A stretch of DNA of 64,000 nt from Nocardioides sp. GTDB taxonomy: Bacteria > Actinomycetota > Actinomycetes > Propionibacteriales > Nocardioidaceae. The translations under genes were made by a program, and so were the position numbers. The notes below the pieces were generated by a model. It did no database searches. It was not told the origin of the DNA and saw only the letters and a list, made by a program, of their open reading frames with translations. Positions within the stretch are counted from its first letter, which is position 1. The number at the start of each line of letters is the position of its first letter. The DNA is taken from the NCBI RefSeq assembly GCF_030150155.1, contig NZ_JASLGR010000028.1, positions 1-64,000 on the forward strand, given 5' to 3'. Positions 52,423 through 61,000 of this stretch are shown here, piece after piece.

Positions 52423-53901
52423 ATGCCGACCCTGAACGAGCTCGTGATGTCGCACACCGAGCTCGAGGACGCCGACGTCGACTGGCTGCACCTGCTGATG
52501 GCCGACTGGCAGATCGTCGCCGACCTGAGCTTCGCCGACCTGGTGCTGTGGCTGCCCGACCGCGAGGGCCAGGGGTTCTGGGCCGGCGGCCAGATCCGCC
52601 CGACCACCGGGCCGACGTCGTACGTCGACGACGTGCTCGGCACCTTCATGCCGATCGGCCGACGCCCGCTGCTGGATGCCGCCTGGCGCGAGGGCCGGCT
52701 GGTCCGCGAGGGCGACCCGGAGTGGCGCGACGACGTGCCGGTGCGGATCGAGTCCATCCCGGTACGTCGTGGTGATCGGGTGATCGCGGTGATCGCGCGC
52801 AACACCAACCTGCGCGGCGTACGGACGCCGTCGCACCTGGAGCTGACCTACCTGCGCACGGCCGCCGACCTGACCCAGATGATCGCCGGGGGCTACTTCC
52901 CCTCCGACACCCAGCGCAGTGACGACGCCGACACCCCGCGAGTGGGCGACGGGTTCATCAGGGTCGACGCCGCCGGGCTGGTGGAGTACTCCAGCCCGAA
53001 CGCCCAGTCGGCCTTCCGGCGCCTGGGCCTCAACGGTGACCTGACCGGGAAGTCGCTGGCCGACGTCACCCGGCAGCTGGTGCCTGCGCGGCGCCGCCTC
53101 GACGAGGAGAGCCTCAGCGCCGTCCTCGGGGGTCGCTCGTTCCGCGACGCGGAGATTTCGGGGGAGTCGGTCTCCCTGATCGCCCGGTCGCTGCCGCTGC
53201 GCCCCGACGGGGTCCACATCGGTGCCGCGGTGCTGGTCCGCGACGTCTCCGAGCTGCGCCGACGTGACCGCGAGCTGGTCACCAAGGACGCCACCATCCG
53301 CGAGATCCACCACCGGGTGAAGAACAACCTCCAGACGGTGGCGGCGCTGCTGCGGCTCCAGGCGCGCCGGATCGACCTGCCCGAGGCGAAGGCCGCCCTG
53401 GAGGAGGCGGTGCGCCGGGTGGGGTCGATCGCGATCGTGCACGAGACGCTGTCCCAGGCGGTCGAGGAGACCGTCGAGTTCGACGAGATCGCCGACCGGA
53501 TCAGCAGTGCGCTGGGGGAGGTCGGAGGGATCGGTGCCGCCACGGTGCGGGTGCAGCGCGAGGGCACGTTCGGTGGACTCAGCTCCGACGTCGCGACGCC
53601 GTTGTCGATGGTGCTGACCGAGCTGCTCCAGAACGCCGTCGAGCACGGCTACCCCGGTCCGACCCAGGCGGTGCGGGGTCAGATCGCTCTGCGGGTGCAC
53701 CGTACGCCGACGACGCTCACGGTCCAGCTGGACGATGACGGTGTCGGGCTGCCGGCCGACTTCGACCTGGCAACCTCGACGAATCTCGGTCTGTCGATCG
53801 TCAAGACCCTGGTCGAGTCCGAGCTCGCCGGGACGATCATGCTGGGGGCGAACCCCCAGGGACAGGGAGCGCGTGCCGAGATCAGCGTCCCTGTGGAGTG
53901 A
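52423..53901 (+). CDS. pdtaS: Sensor histidine kinase PdtaS
   Basis: A 492-residue cytosolic kinase that matches M. tuberculosis PdtaS in length and order: GAF-like domain (~10-150), PAS-like domain (~175-275), HisKA_2 dimerisation domain with TIREIHHRVKNNLQTV (His296 phosphoacceptor), and a C-terminal HATPase. It normally signals to PdtaR, an ANTAR RNA-binding antiterminator, which is not in this window. It lies convergent with whiB1, three bases apart. Confidence 0.93.
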   Translation: MPTLNELVMSHTELEDADVDWLHLLMADWQIVADLSFADLVLWLPDREGQGFWAGGQIRPTTGPTSYVDDVLGTFMPIGRRPLLDAAWREGRLVREGDPEWRDDVPVRIESIPVRRGDRVIAVIARNTNLRGVRTPSHLELTYLRTAADLTQMIAGGYFPSDTQRSDDADTPRVGDGFIRVDAAGLVEYSSPNAQSAFRRLGLNGDLTGKSLADVTRQLVPARRRLDEESLSAVLGGRSFRDAEISGESVSLIARSLPLRPDGVHIGAAVLVRDVSELRRRDRELVTKDATIREIHHRVKNNLQTVAALLRLQARRIDLPEAKAALEEAVRRVGSIAIVHETLSQAVEETVEFDEIADRISSALGEVGGIGAATVRVQREGTFGGLSSDVATPLSMVLTELLQNAVEHGYPGPTQAVRGQIALRVHRTPTTLTVQLDDDGVGLPADFDLATSTNLGLSIVKTLVESELAGTIMLGANPQGQGARAEISVPVE

Positions 53902-53904
53902 AGC

Positions 53905-54156
53905 TCAGGCGGTGCGGACGCGAGCGCGAGCGTTGCGACGCTTGAGAGCGCGGCGCTCGTCCTCGCTCAGACCGCCCCAGACGCCGTGATCCTGACCGGC
54001 CTCGAGAGCCCACTGCAAGCACTGCTCGCGGACCTCGCAACGCCGACACACGGCCTTGGCCTCCTCGATCTGAAGGATCGCGGGGCCGGTGTTCCCGATC
54101 GGGAAGAACAGCTCCGGGTCCTCGTCGAGGCACGCCGAAAGGTGACGCCAATCCAT
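53905..54156 (-). CDS. whiB1: WhiB1 iron-sulfur transcription factor
   Basis: An 83-residue WhiB protein. The [4Fe-4S] ligands are Cys9, Cys37, Cys40 and Cys46; the GVWGG turn and the basic RRALKRRNAR tail follow. It matches mycobacterial WhiB1, an essential NO-sensitive regulator that binds the major sigma factor. A Crp-like site lies 81-96 bases upstream of the start, as known for mycobacterial whiB1. Confidence 0.95.
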   Translation of the reverse strand: MDWRHLSACLDEDPELFFPIGNTGPAILQIEEAKAVCRRCEVREQCLQWALEAGQDHGVWGGLSEDERRALKRRNARARVRTA

Positions 54157-54236
54157 GGGTGGGGAATCCCTCTACTTTCGAGAATGTGGGGCACGATCGT
54201 CGGGTCTCAACGACGTGCTGCGCATGCGGGCGCGAA

Positions 54237-54252
54237 TGTGAACGCCTTCACG
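54237..54252. promoter_or_regulatory. Crp-like site upstream of whiB1
   Basis: TGTGAACGCCTTCACG matches nine of ten fixed positions of TGTGA-N6-TCACA, in the 221-bp gap between whiB1 and a divergent membrane protein gene. Crp control of whiB1 is established in M. tuberculosis, which supports the assignment. Confidence 0.6.
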
Positions 54253-54377
54253 AGCGCCAGACAAGGCTTTCAGGTCTGGGCTCGCGATACAAGAGTGATT
54301 TGTGGTGTGTTTCCTCACTGTTTCCGGCACCGTGGAGCGAAAGTAGCCTCGCGCTCCGTGAGCCGTACGCTGTGCGG

Positions 54378-54749
54378 GTGAACATTGAAGCTGTGCCCCG
54401 TCCGTTGAAGGTCACGATCGCCGTCGTCGTGGCCCAGGCCGCGGCATTGGTGATCCTGGCCATCTTGCAACTGATCAACCTGCACGACAACCGTCTGGCG
54501 ATGGGTTTCACCACAGCAGCGTTCTTCGTCATCTTCGCGGTGGCCATCCTGGCCTGCGCTCGGGGCCTGGCCACGCTGAGCTCCTGGGCGCGCAGCCCGA
54601 TCGTGCTGGCCGAGCTGATCAACCTCGGTCTGGCGTGGAGCTTCCGCGACATGCCCGCGGTCGGGATCGCGCTCTTCCTCGCCTCGGTGGTCTCCCTGGT
54701 CGGCATCTTCGCCCCGGCCAGTTTGCACGCCCTCTCCCCGGTCGACTGA
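54378..54749 (+). CDS. Small four-helix membrane protein
   Basis: A 123-residue membrane protein with four predicted helices, about residues 9-28, 36-60, 68-88 and 90-113 (for example TIAVVVAQAAALVILAILQL and GIALFLASVVSLVGIFAPAS). No family recognised with certainty. The probable start is GTG 54378; GTG 54372 is possible. It is divergent from whiB1. Confidence 0.65.
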   Translation: MNIEAVPRPLKVTIAVVVAQAAALVILAILQLINLHDNRLAMGFTTAAFFVIFAVAILACARGLATLSSWARSPIVLAELINLGLAWSFRDMPAVGIALFLASVVSLVGIFAPASLHALSPVD

Positions 54750-54807
54750 GACCGAGCCGCACCCTGACCAGCGGTCGACCGGCCGACCGGCCCGCGCGCC
54801 GGAGGTC

Positions 54808-55590
54808 TCAGCTGGCGGTCTCGGGATCGTCGAGACTGGCCCGCAACTGCTCCAGCGTCCTGTTCAACAGGCGAGACACATGCATCTGGGAGACGCCGAT
54901 CTCGTTGGCGATCTGGCTCTGGGTGAGATTGCGGAAGAACCGCAGCAGCAGGATCCGGCGCTCCCGGTCGGGCAGGTCGGCCAGCAGTGGACGCAGTGAC
55001 TCCCGTACATCGATCAGGGCCAGCCCCTCGTCGTCGCTGCCCAGATGCGCCAGTACGTCGGGTCCGTCCTCCTCGGCGACCGCGTCCAGGCTGACCGTCG
55101 CCCAGGCGTTGCCCGACTCCAGGCCCTCGACGATCTCCTCGACGGTGCAGCCGATGCTCGCGGCCAGCTCGCTCGCGGTCGGGGAGCGGCCCAGCTGCTG
55201 GGTCAGCTCGCCGCTCTCCTGGGTGATCCGCAGCCGGAGCTCCTGGAGCCGGCGCGGCACCCGGATCGCCCAGCCCTTGTCGCGCAGGTGACGCTTGAGC
55301 TCGCCGACCACGGTCGGGGTGGCGTAGGTGGAGAACTCCAGGCCGCGCTCGGGCTCGAACCTGTCGATCGCCTTGATCAGGGCGATCAGGCCGACCTGGA
55401 CCAGGTCCTCGTAGGGCTCGCCGCGGTGCTGGAACCGGCGGGCCAGGTGCTCGGCCAGCGGCGTGTGCAGGGCGACCAGGTCCTCGCGTGCGGCAGCGGC
55501 CGCGGAGGGGTCGGCTCCGTGCAGGGCGACGAAGAGCGCAGCGCTGAGCGCTCGCGTCTCGGTCGGGCGAGACGGGTCAGGGAAGCTCAT
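54808..55590 (-). CDS. SigF/SigB-type (group 3) RNA polymerase sigma factor
   Basis: A 260-residue sigma factor with regions 2, 3 and 4: YEDLVQVGLIALIKAIDRFE and FSTYATPTVVGELKRHLRDK in region 2, SELAASIGCTVEEI in region 3, and the region 4 helix-turn-helix TQSQIANEIGVSQMHVSRLL. It belongs to the SigF/SigB stress and differentiation group. The upstream gene encodes a probable RsbW-like anti-sigma factor and overlaps its start by 14 bases. Confidence 0.9.
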   Translation of the reverse strand: MSFPDPSRPTETRALSAALFVALHGADPSAAAAAREDLVALHTPLAEHLARRFQHRGEPYEDLVQVGLIALIKAIDRFEPERGLEFSTYATPTVVGELKRHLRDKGWAIRVPRRLQELRLRITQESGELTQQLGRSPTASELAASIGCTVEEIVEGLESGNAWATVSLDAVAEEDGPDVLAHLGSDDEGLALIDVRESLRPLLADLPDRERRILLLRFFRNLTQSQIANEIGVSQMHVSRLLNRTLEQLRASLDDPETAS

Positions 55591-55969
55591 GCGAGCGGGT
55601 GTTCACCAGGCTCGTGGTGACGAGGGTGATGCTCAGGACGCCGTCGGCGGTGTCGCAGCGGGCGTCGGCCAGGGTGGCCAGCACGGTCCACGCGAACGAG
55701 GACGGGTCCGGATGCCGGGGCTCGACGGCGGGGGTGGCCACGGTCGCGGTCAGGCGACCCGGCTCGAGCCAGTAGGAGATGGTGAGATCGGCGCCCGGGG
55801 CAGCGGCCTCCAGGGCCAGCGCTGCGGCCTCGCCGACGGCGATGCGGGCGTCCTCGATCTCCTCCAGCGTGAAGTCGAGCCGGGCGGCCAGGCCGGCCGT
55901 GGCGGTGCGCAGCACTGCTGCGAACGCACGGTCGGCCGGCAGCCTCAGCTCGACATCAGGCGTGGTCAT
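55577..55969 (-). CDS. RsbW-like anti-sigma factor (degenerate ATPase)
   Basis: A 130-residue protein of the RsbW/SpoIIAB kinase type, encoded just upstream of and overlapping the SigF-type gene. The helix EEIEDARIAVGEAAALAL corresponds to the N box, but the conserved Asn is missing, and no clear DxGxG or GLGL boxes follow. It may bind its sigma factor without being a normal kinase. ATG 55969 is the start; sodN ends eight bases upstream. Confidence 0.75.
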   Translation of the reverse strand: MTTPDVELRLPADRAFAAVLRTATAGLAARLDFTLEEIEDARIAVGEAAALALEAAAPGADLTISYWLEPGRLTATVATPAVEPRHPDPSSFAWTVLATLADARCDTADGVLSITLVTTSLVNTRSHELP

Positions 55970-55977
55970 GCTGAAGG

Positions 55978-56382
55978 TCAGGCAGCCTTCTTGGTCGCCC
56001 AGAAGATCTCGGCGATCTCGTCGATCTTGGCGAGCAGCTGGTCGGCCACGGCCTCGTCCCAGCTGGCCTTGGTGCCGCCGGCGCCGGCGAGCTTCGTGGC
56101 GTCGTTGAACAGCTGGTTGAGCTGCGGGTAGGCCTCGAAGTGCGGGGCCTTGAAGTAGTCGGTCCACAGCACCCAGAGGTGGTGCTTGACGAGGTCCGAA
56201 CGCTCCTCCTTGATGGACAGGGCGCGGGCCTTGAAGGTCGCGTCGTCCGAGGCGTTGGCCTTGGTGATGCAGGCCTTGACGGACTCCGCCTCGAGGCGGG
56301 CCTGGGCGGGGTCGTAGACGCCACACGGGAGGTCGCAGTGGGCAGAGACCTCAAGCGTGGGGGCGATGAAGCGCGAGAACAT
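55978..56382 (-). CDS. sodN: Nickel superoxide dismutase
   Basis: A 134-residue Ni-SOD precursor. A 14-residue leader (MFSRFIAPTLEVSA) is followed by the nickel hook HCDLPCGVYDP, where His15, Cys16 and Cys20 bind nickel once the leader is cut. The rest matches streptomycete SodN, for example KHHLWVLWTDYFKAPHFEAY. It detoxifies superoxide in the cytosol. It is divergent from its maturation protease. Confidence 0.97.
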   Translation of the reverse strand: MFSRFIAPTLEVSAHCDLPCGVYDPAQARLEAESVKACITKANASDDATFKARALSIKEERSDLVKHHLWVLWTDYFKAPHFEAYPQLNQLFNDATKLAGAGGTKASWDEAVADQLLAKIDEIAEIFWATKKAA

Positions 56383-56402
56383 GGGTGTTCCTCTCTCCTA
56401 AT

Positions 56403-56426
56403 CCACGTGAGCCGAGGGGCACGTGG
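56403..56426. promoter_or_regulatory. Inverted CACGTG repeats between sodN and sodX
   Basis: CCACGTG (56403-56409) and CACGTGG (56420-56426) form a 7-bp inverted repeat in the 83-bp gap, 21 bases before the sodN start. A GCAA-N9-TTGC repeat lies at 56436-56452. Either could be an operator for a nickel or stress regulator; neither matches the Nur box exactly. Confidence 0.35.
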
Positions 56427-56465
56427 TCGTTCGGGGCAACGAGTGCATTTGCGACACTATCGCGG

Positions 56466-56780
56466 GTGAGGGGCTTTGCGCGCGTGCGGGGTCGGTCGAT
56501 GCTGCCGACATTGCGACCCGGTGACCTGCTCTGGGTGCGGTACGGCGTCGAGCCGAGGCCCGGCGACCTGGTCGTGGCCCGCTTCGTCGACGGCACGGTC
56601 GCCGTCAAGCGTGCCGTCGAGCCGCGCCCGGGGGGCTGGTGGCTGCTGTCGGACAACCCGGCCGAGGGCGTGGACTCGCGGCACCGGGGCGTGGTCCCGG
56701 CCGAGGCGGTCCTGGGCGTCGTACGCCGGCGGCTGCCACGGCTGTGTGCCAGACTCCGAACACGTCCGACGTCTGAGTGA
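56466..56780 (+). CDS. sodX: Nickel SOD maturation protease SodX
   Basis: A 104-residue S26-type serine protease. The catalytic Ser11 is in GRSMLPTLRPGD and the general-base Lys48 is in VAVKRAVE, with DNPAEGVDSRHRG later, as in signal peptidases. It has no membrane anchor. It removes the 14-residue SodN leader to expose the nickel hook. The start is GTG 56466, divergent from sodN. Confidence 0.9.
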   Translation: MRGFARVRGRSMLPTLRPGDLLWVRYGVEPRPGDLVVARFVDGTVAVKRAVEPRPGGWWLLSDNPAEGVDSRHRGVVPAEAVLGVVRRRLPRLCARLRTRPTSE

Positions 56781-56793
56781 GCAGGAGATCACG

Positions 56794-57762
56794 ATGCTTG
56801 CGGTGTATGCCGAGTCCCAGTCCTGGGACAGCCCCCTCGACGGCCTGGTGGTGGGGGAGCGCCCCACCCCGACGGTGCCCGAGGGCTGGGTCGCCGTCAC
56901 GGTGCAGGCCGCCAGCCTGAACCACCACGACCTGTGGTCCCTCAAGGGCCAGGGGCTTCCGGCCGAGCGGCTGCCGATGATCCTGGGCTGCGACGCCGCC
57001 GGGGTCGACGCCGAGGGGACGCCGGTGCTGGTGCACTCGGTGATCTCGACGCCGGAGTGGACCGGCGACGAGACCCTGGACCCGCAGCGCAGTCTGCTCT
57101 CCGAGCTGCACCAGGGCACCTTCGCCGAGACCGTCGTGGTGCCCCGACGCAACGTGGTCGCGCTGCCGGCCGGGTTCTCCCTGGCCGAGGCCGCCTGTCT
57201 GCCCACGGCGTGGCTGACGGCGTACCGGATGCTCTTCACCCAGGGCGGCCTGAAGCCCGGCGACACCGTCCTGGTGCAGGGCGCCGGCGGCGGCGTGGCG
57301 ACCGCCTGCATCGTGCTGGGACGCGCTGCAGGGCTGCGTGTGCTGGCCACCAGCCGGGACGAGGGCAAGCGTGCCAAGGCCCTGGAGATCGGCGCCCACG
57401 AGGTCTTCCCCAGCGGTGCCCGGCTCCCGGTCAAGGTCGACGCCGTGATGGAGACGGTCGGGCGTGCCACCTGGGAGCACTCGGTCCGGGCGCTGCGTCC
57501 GGGCGGTGCGATCGTGATCTCGGGTACGACGTCGGGGCCCGAGCTCGACGACGCGCTGCTGACCCACATCTTCTTCAAGCAGCTGCGCGTGATCGGGTCC
57601 ACGATGGGCACCCGCGACGAGCTGGCCTCCCTGGTCGCGCTGCTCAACGCCACCGGCACCAAGCCGCTGATCGACTCCACCGTGCCGATGGAGCAGGCCC
57701 GCACGGCCTTCGAGCGCCTGGAGCACGGGGACGTCTTCGGCAAGATCGTGCTGACCCGCTGA
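56794..57762 (+). CDS. Zinc-independent MDR quinone oxidoreductase-like protein
   Basis: A 322-residue medium-chain dehydrogenase/reductase. It has the NHHDLWSLKG segment and LGCDAAG in the N-terminal domain and a Rossmann domain with VLVQGAGGGVATACIVLGRA (about residues 163-182). The zinc ligands of alcohol dehydrogenases are not evident, so quinone oxidoreductase or enoyl reductase activity is more likely. CAGGAGATC precedes ATG 56794, 13 bases after sodX. Confidence 0.83.
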   Translation: MLAVYAESQSWDSPLDGLVVGERPTPTVPEGWVAVTVQAASLNHHDLWSLKGQGLPAERLPMILGCDAAGVDAEGTPVLVHSVISTPEWTGDETLDPQRSLLSELHQGTFAETVVVPRRNVVALPAGFSLAEAACLPTAWLTAYRMLFTQGGLKPGDTVLVQGAGGGVATACIVLGRAAGLRVLATSRDEGKRAKALEIGAHEVFPSGARLPVKVDAVMETVGRATWEHSVRALRPGGAIVISGTTSGPELDDALLTHIFFKQLRVIGSTMGTRDELASLVALLNATGTKPLIDSTVPMEQARTAFERLEHGDVFGKIVLTR

Positions 57763-57807
57763 GGCACTGACCCGCCGACCCGCCGACACCGGCGGTTCCC
57801 GTACGAC

Positions 57808-57847
57808 GCCGCAGGGGCGGCCCCACGAATGGGGCCGCCCCTGCGGC
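57808..57847. terminator. Strong bidirectional terminator
   Basis: A perfect 18-bp stem (57808-57825 with 57830-57847) and a 4-base loop between the convergent oxidoreductase gene and the DUF6104 gene. It ends both transcripts. Confidence 0.85.
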
Positions 57848-57858
57848 GTTGGTGACGC

Positions 57859-58038
57859 TCAGTCGTCGTCCGGGTCGTCGAGACGTGCCAACCAGGTGGC
57901 CAGACGCTCGATCGGGACCTCGAAGTCAGGATGGGTGTCGACGAAGATCTGGAGGTTCTCGGCCAGCCAGGCGAAGGAGACCTCCTCGTCGCCGCGGCGA
58001 CGAACGAGCTCCTCCAGACCTCGATCGGTGAAGTACAT
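57859..58038 (-). CDS. DUF6104 family small protein
   Basis: A 59-residue acidic protein, MYFTDRGLEELVRRRGDEEV at the start and ERLATWLARLDDPDDD at the end, matching the conserved actinobacterial DUF6104 family. Its ATG overlaps the kgd stop codon by one base, so it is translated with kgd. This linkage is common in actinobacteria, but the function is unknown. Confidence 0.8.
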   Translation of the reverse strand: MYFTDRGLEELVRRRGDEEVSFAWLAENLQIFVDTHPDFEVPIERLATWLARLDDPDDD

Positions 58039-61000
58039 CAGGCGAAGGCCTGGTCGAGCAGGACAGCCTGCTCGGCGAGGTGGCGCTTCATCGTGCCGAC
58101 AGCCGTGGTCGAGGACGCGGGCCGGCTGACCAGCTCGGCGTCGACACCCAGCGGGGCGAAGACGTTGAGAGCGAACGACGGCCACGGGCCCTGGTTCGCG
58201 GGCTCGTCCTGGACCCACTTGACGGTGGCGTTCGGGTACTTCGCCAGCTCGGCGGCGACCTCGTCGGTCGGCCACGGGTAGAGCTGCTCGACCCGGACGA
58301 TGGCGACGTCGTTGCGCTCGCGCTTCTTGCGCTCGACCACCAGGTCCCAGGTCAGACGGCCCGAGACCAGCAGGACGGTCTTCACCGCGGCGGCGTCGAC
58401 GGTGTCGTCACCGATCACGTTGCGGAACGAGCCCGAGGTGAAGTCGGCCGGCTGCGAGGCAGCCTCCTTGCGACGCAGCATCGACTTCGGCGTGATCACG
58501 ATCAGCGGGCGGTGCAGCTCGCCGAGCGCGTGACGGCGCAGCAGGTGGAAGTGCGAGGCCGGGGTCGAGGGCTGAGCCACGACCATCGCGTCGTCGGCGC
58601 ACAGCGTCAGGAAGCGCTCGATCCGAGCCGAGGAGTGGTCGGCACCCTGGCCCTCGTAGCCGTGCGGCAGCAGCAGTACGACGCCGGAGTCCTGGCCCCA
58701 CTTGGTCTTGCCGGCCGAGATGTACTCGTCGATGACGCTCTGGGCGCCGTTGACGAAGTCACCGAACTGGGCCTCCCACAGCACGAGGGCGTCCGGGCGG
58801 GCCACGGAGTAGCCGTACTCGAAACCGAGGGCGGCGTACTCGCTCAGCAGCGAGTCGTAGACGAAGAACTTCGCCTGGTCGTCGGTGAGGTTGGCCAGCG
58901 GGGTCCACTCGTCGGCGTTGTGCCGGTCGATGATGGTCGCGAAGCGCGAGGCGAACGTGCCACGGCGCGAGTCCTGGCCCGCGAGACGGACCGGGCGACC
59001 CTCCATCAGCAGGGAGCCGAAGGCGAGCAGCTCGCCGGTGCCCCAGTCGATGCCGCCGTCGGCGATCGACTTGGAGCGACGCTCCAGCTGCGGCATCACC
59101 TTCGGGTGGACGGTGAAGCCCTCCGGCGGGGTGACGTAGGCCTCGGCGATGCGGGTGAGCACGTCGCCGGAGACGGCGGTCGACTCCGAGGTGATCGTCT
59201 TCTCCGGGTAGTCCGGGACGGTCTCCCACTGCTCGGGCTTCTTGTCGGCGTCGCGGACCTCGGTGAAGACGCGCTCGAGCTGGCTCTGGTAGTCGCGCAG
59301 AACCTCCTCGGCCTCCTCGAGAGTGATGTCGCCACGACCGACCAGGGACTCGGTGTAGAGCTTGCGCACCGAGCGCTTCTTCTCGATCAGGTCGTACATC
59401 AGCGGCTGCGTGAACGACGGGTCGTCGCCCTCGTTGTGACCGCGGCGGCGGTAGCAGACCAGGTCGATCACGATGTCCTTGTTGAACGCCTGGCGGTAGT
59501 CGAAGGCCAGGCGGGCTGCGCGGACGCAGGCCTCCGGGTCGTCGCCGTTGACGTGCAGGATCGGGGCCTGGACCATCCGGGCGACGTCGGTCGCGTACAG
59601 CGAGGAGCGCGAGGAGCCGGGGGAGGTGGTGAAGCCGACCTGGTTGTTGATGATCAGGTGGACCGTACCGCCGGTGCGGTAGCCACGGAGCTGACCGAGC
59701 TGGAGGGTCTCGGCCACGACGCCCTGGCCCGCGAAGGCGGCGTCACCGTGGATCAGCAGCGGCAGGACGGGGTAGTTCGTGCCCTGGTCGAGGACGTCCT
59801 GCTTAGCGCGGACGATGCCCTCCAGGACAGGGTCGACCACCTCGAGGTGGGACGGGTTGGCCGCCACCGAGACCTTGACGGTGTCGCCGGAGCCTGCGGT
59901 GAAGGTGCCCTCGGCACCAAGGTGGTACTTGACGTCGCCCGAGCCCTGGACGGTGCGCGGGTCGATGTTGCCCTCGAACTCGCGGAAGATCTGGTTGTAG
60001 GACTTGCCCACGATGTTGGCCAGCACGTTGAGCCGGCCACGGTGGGCCATGCCGATGGCGACCTCTTCGAGGCCTGCCTCGGCAGCGGCCTCGGCGATCT
60101 CGTCGATCACGGGGATCGCGGTCTCGCCACCCTCGAGGGAGAAGCGCTTCTGGCCGACGAACTTCGTCTGCAGGAAGGTCTCGAACGCCTCGGCCTGGTT
60201 CAGCTTGAGCAGGATGCGCAGCTGCTCCTCGCGGGGCGTCTTGTCGAAGGGACGCTCGATCCGCTCCTGGATCCAGGCACGCTGGGCCGGGTCCTGGATG
60301 TGCATGTACTCGATCGCCATCGTGCGGACGTAGGCGTCACGCAGCACGCCGAGGATGTCGCGCAGCTTGAGGAACGGCTTGTTGGCCGGACCGAAGGAGC
60401 CGGTGGGGAACTCGCGGTCGAGGTCCCACAGCGTCAGGCCGTGGTTCTCGATCTCGAGGTCGGGGTGGGTGCGCTGCTTGTACTCCAGCGGGTCCGTGTC
60501 GGCCATCAGGTGACCGCGGACCCGGAAGGCGTTGATCATCTCGCCGACGCGGACCTGCTTGGAGACCTGGTCGTCGTGGCTGGTGGAGACGTCGCGGCTC
60601 CACCGGATCGGGACGTAGGGGATCCGCAGCGAGGCGAAGATCTCGTCGTAGAAGCCGTCGGCACCGAGCAGCAGCTTGTGCACGATGGCGAGGAACTCAC
60701 CCGACTGCGCACCCTGGATGACGCGGTGGTCGTACGTCGACGTCATCGTCATGATCCGGCTGACGGCGTCGCGGGCCAGGGCGGCCTCGGAGGCACCCTG
60801 CAGCTCGGGCGGGTAGTCCATCGAGCCGACGCCGATGATGGCGGCCTGGCCCTGCATCAGACGCGGGACGGAGTTGTTCGTGCCCAGGCCACCGACGTTG
60901 GTCAGCGAGACCGTCGTGCCCGAGTAGTCGTCCATCGTGAGCTTGTTGTCCTTGGCCTTGCGCACGATCTCCTCGTACGCGGTCCAGAACTGGGCGAAGT

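Noticed and set aside
54170..54200. GGGAAT near the whiB1 gap as a second SigR promoter
   Set aside because: The -10 element at the correct spacing reads GTG instead of GTT, and no redox gene follows directly.
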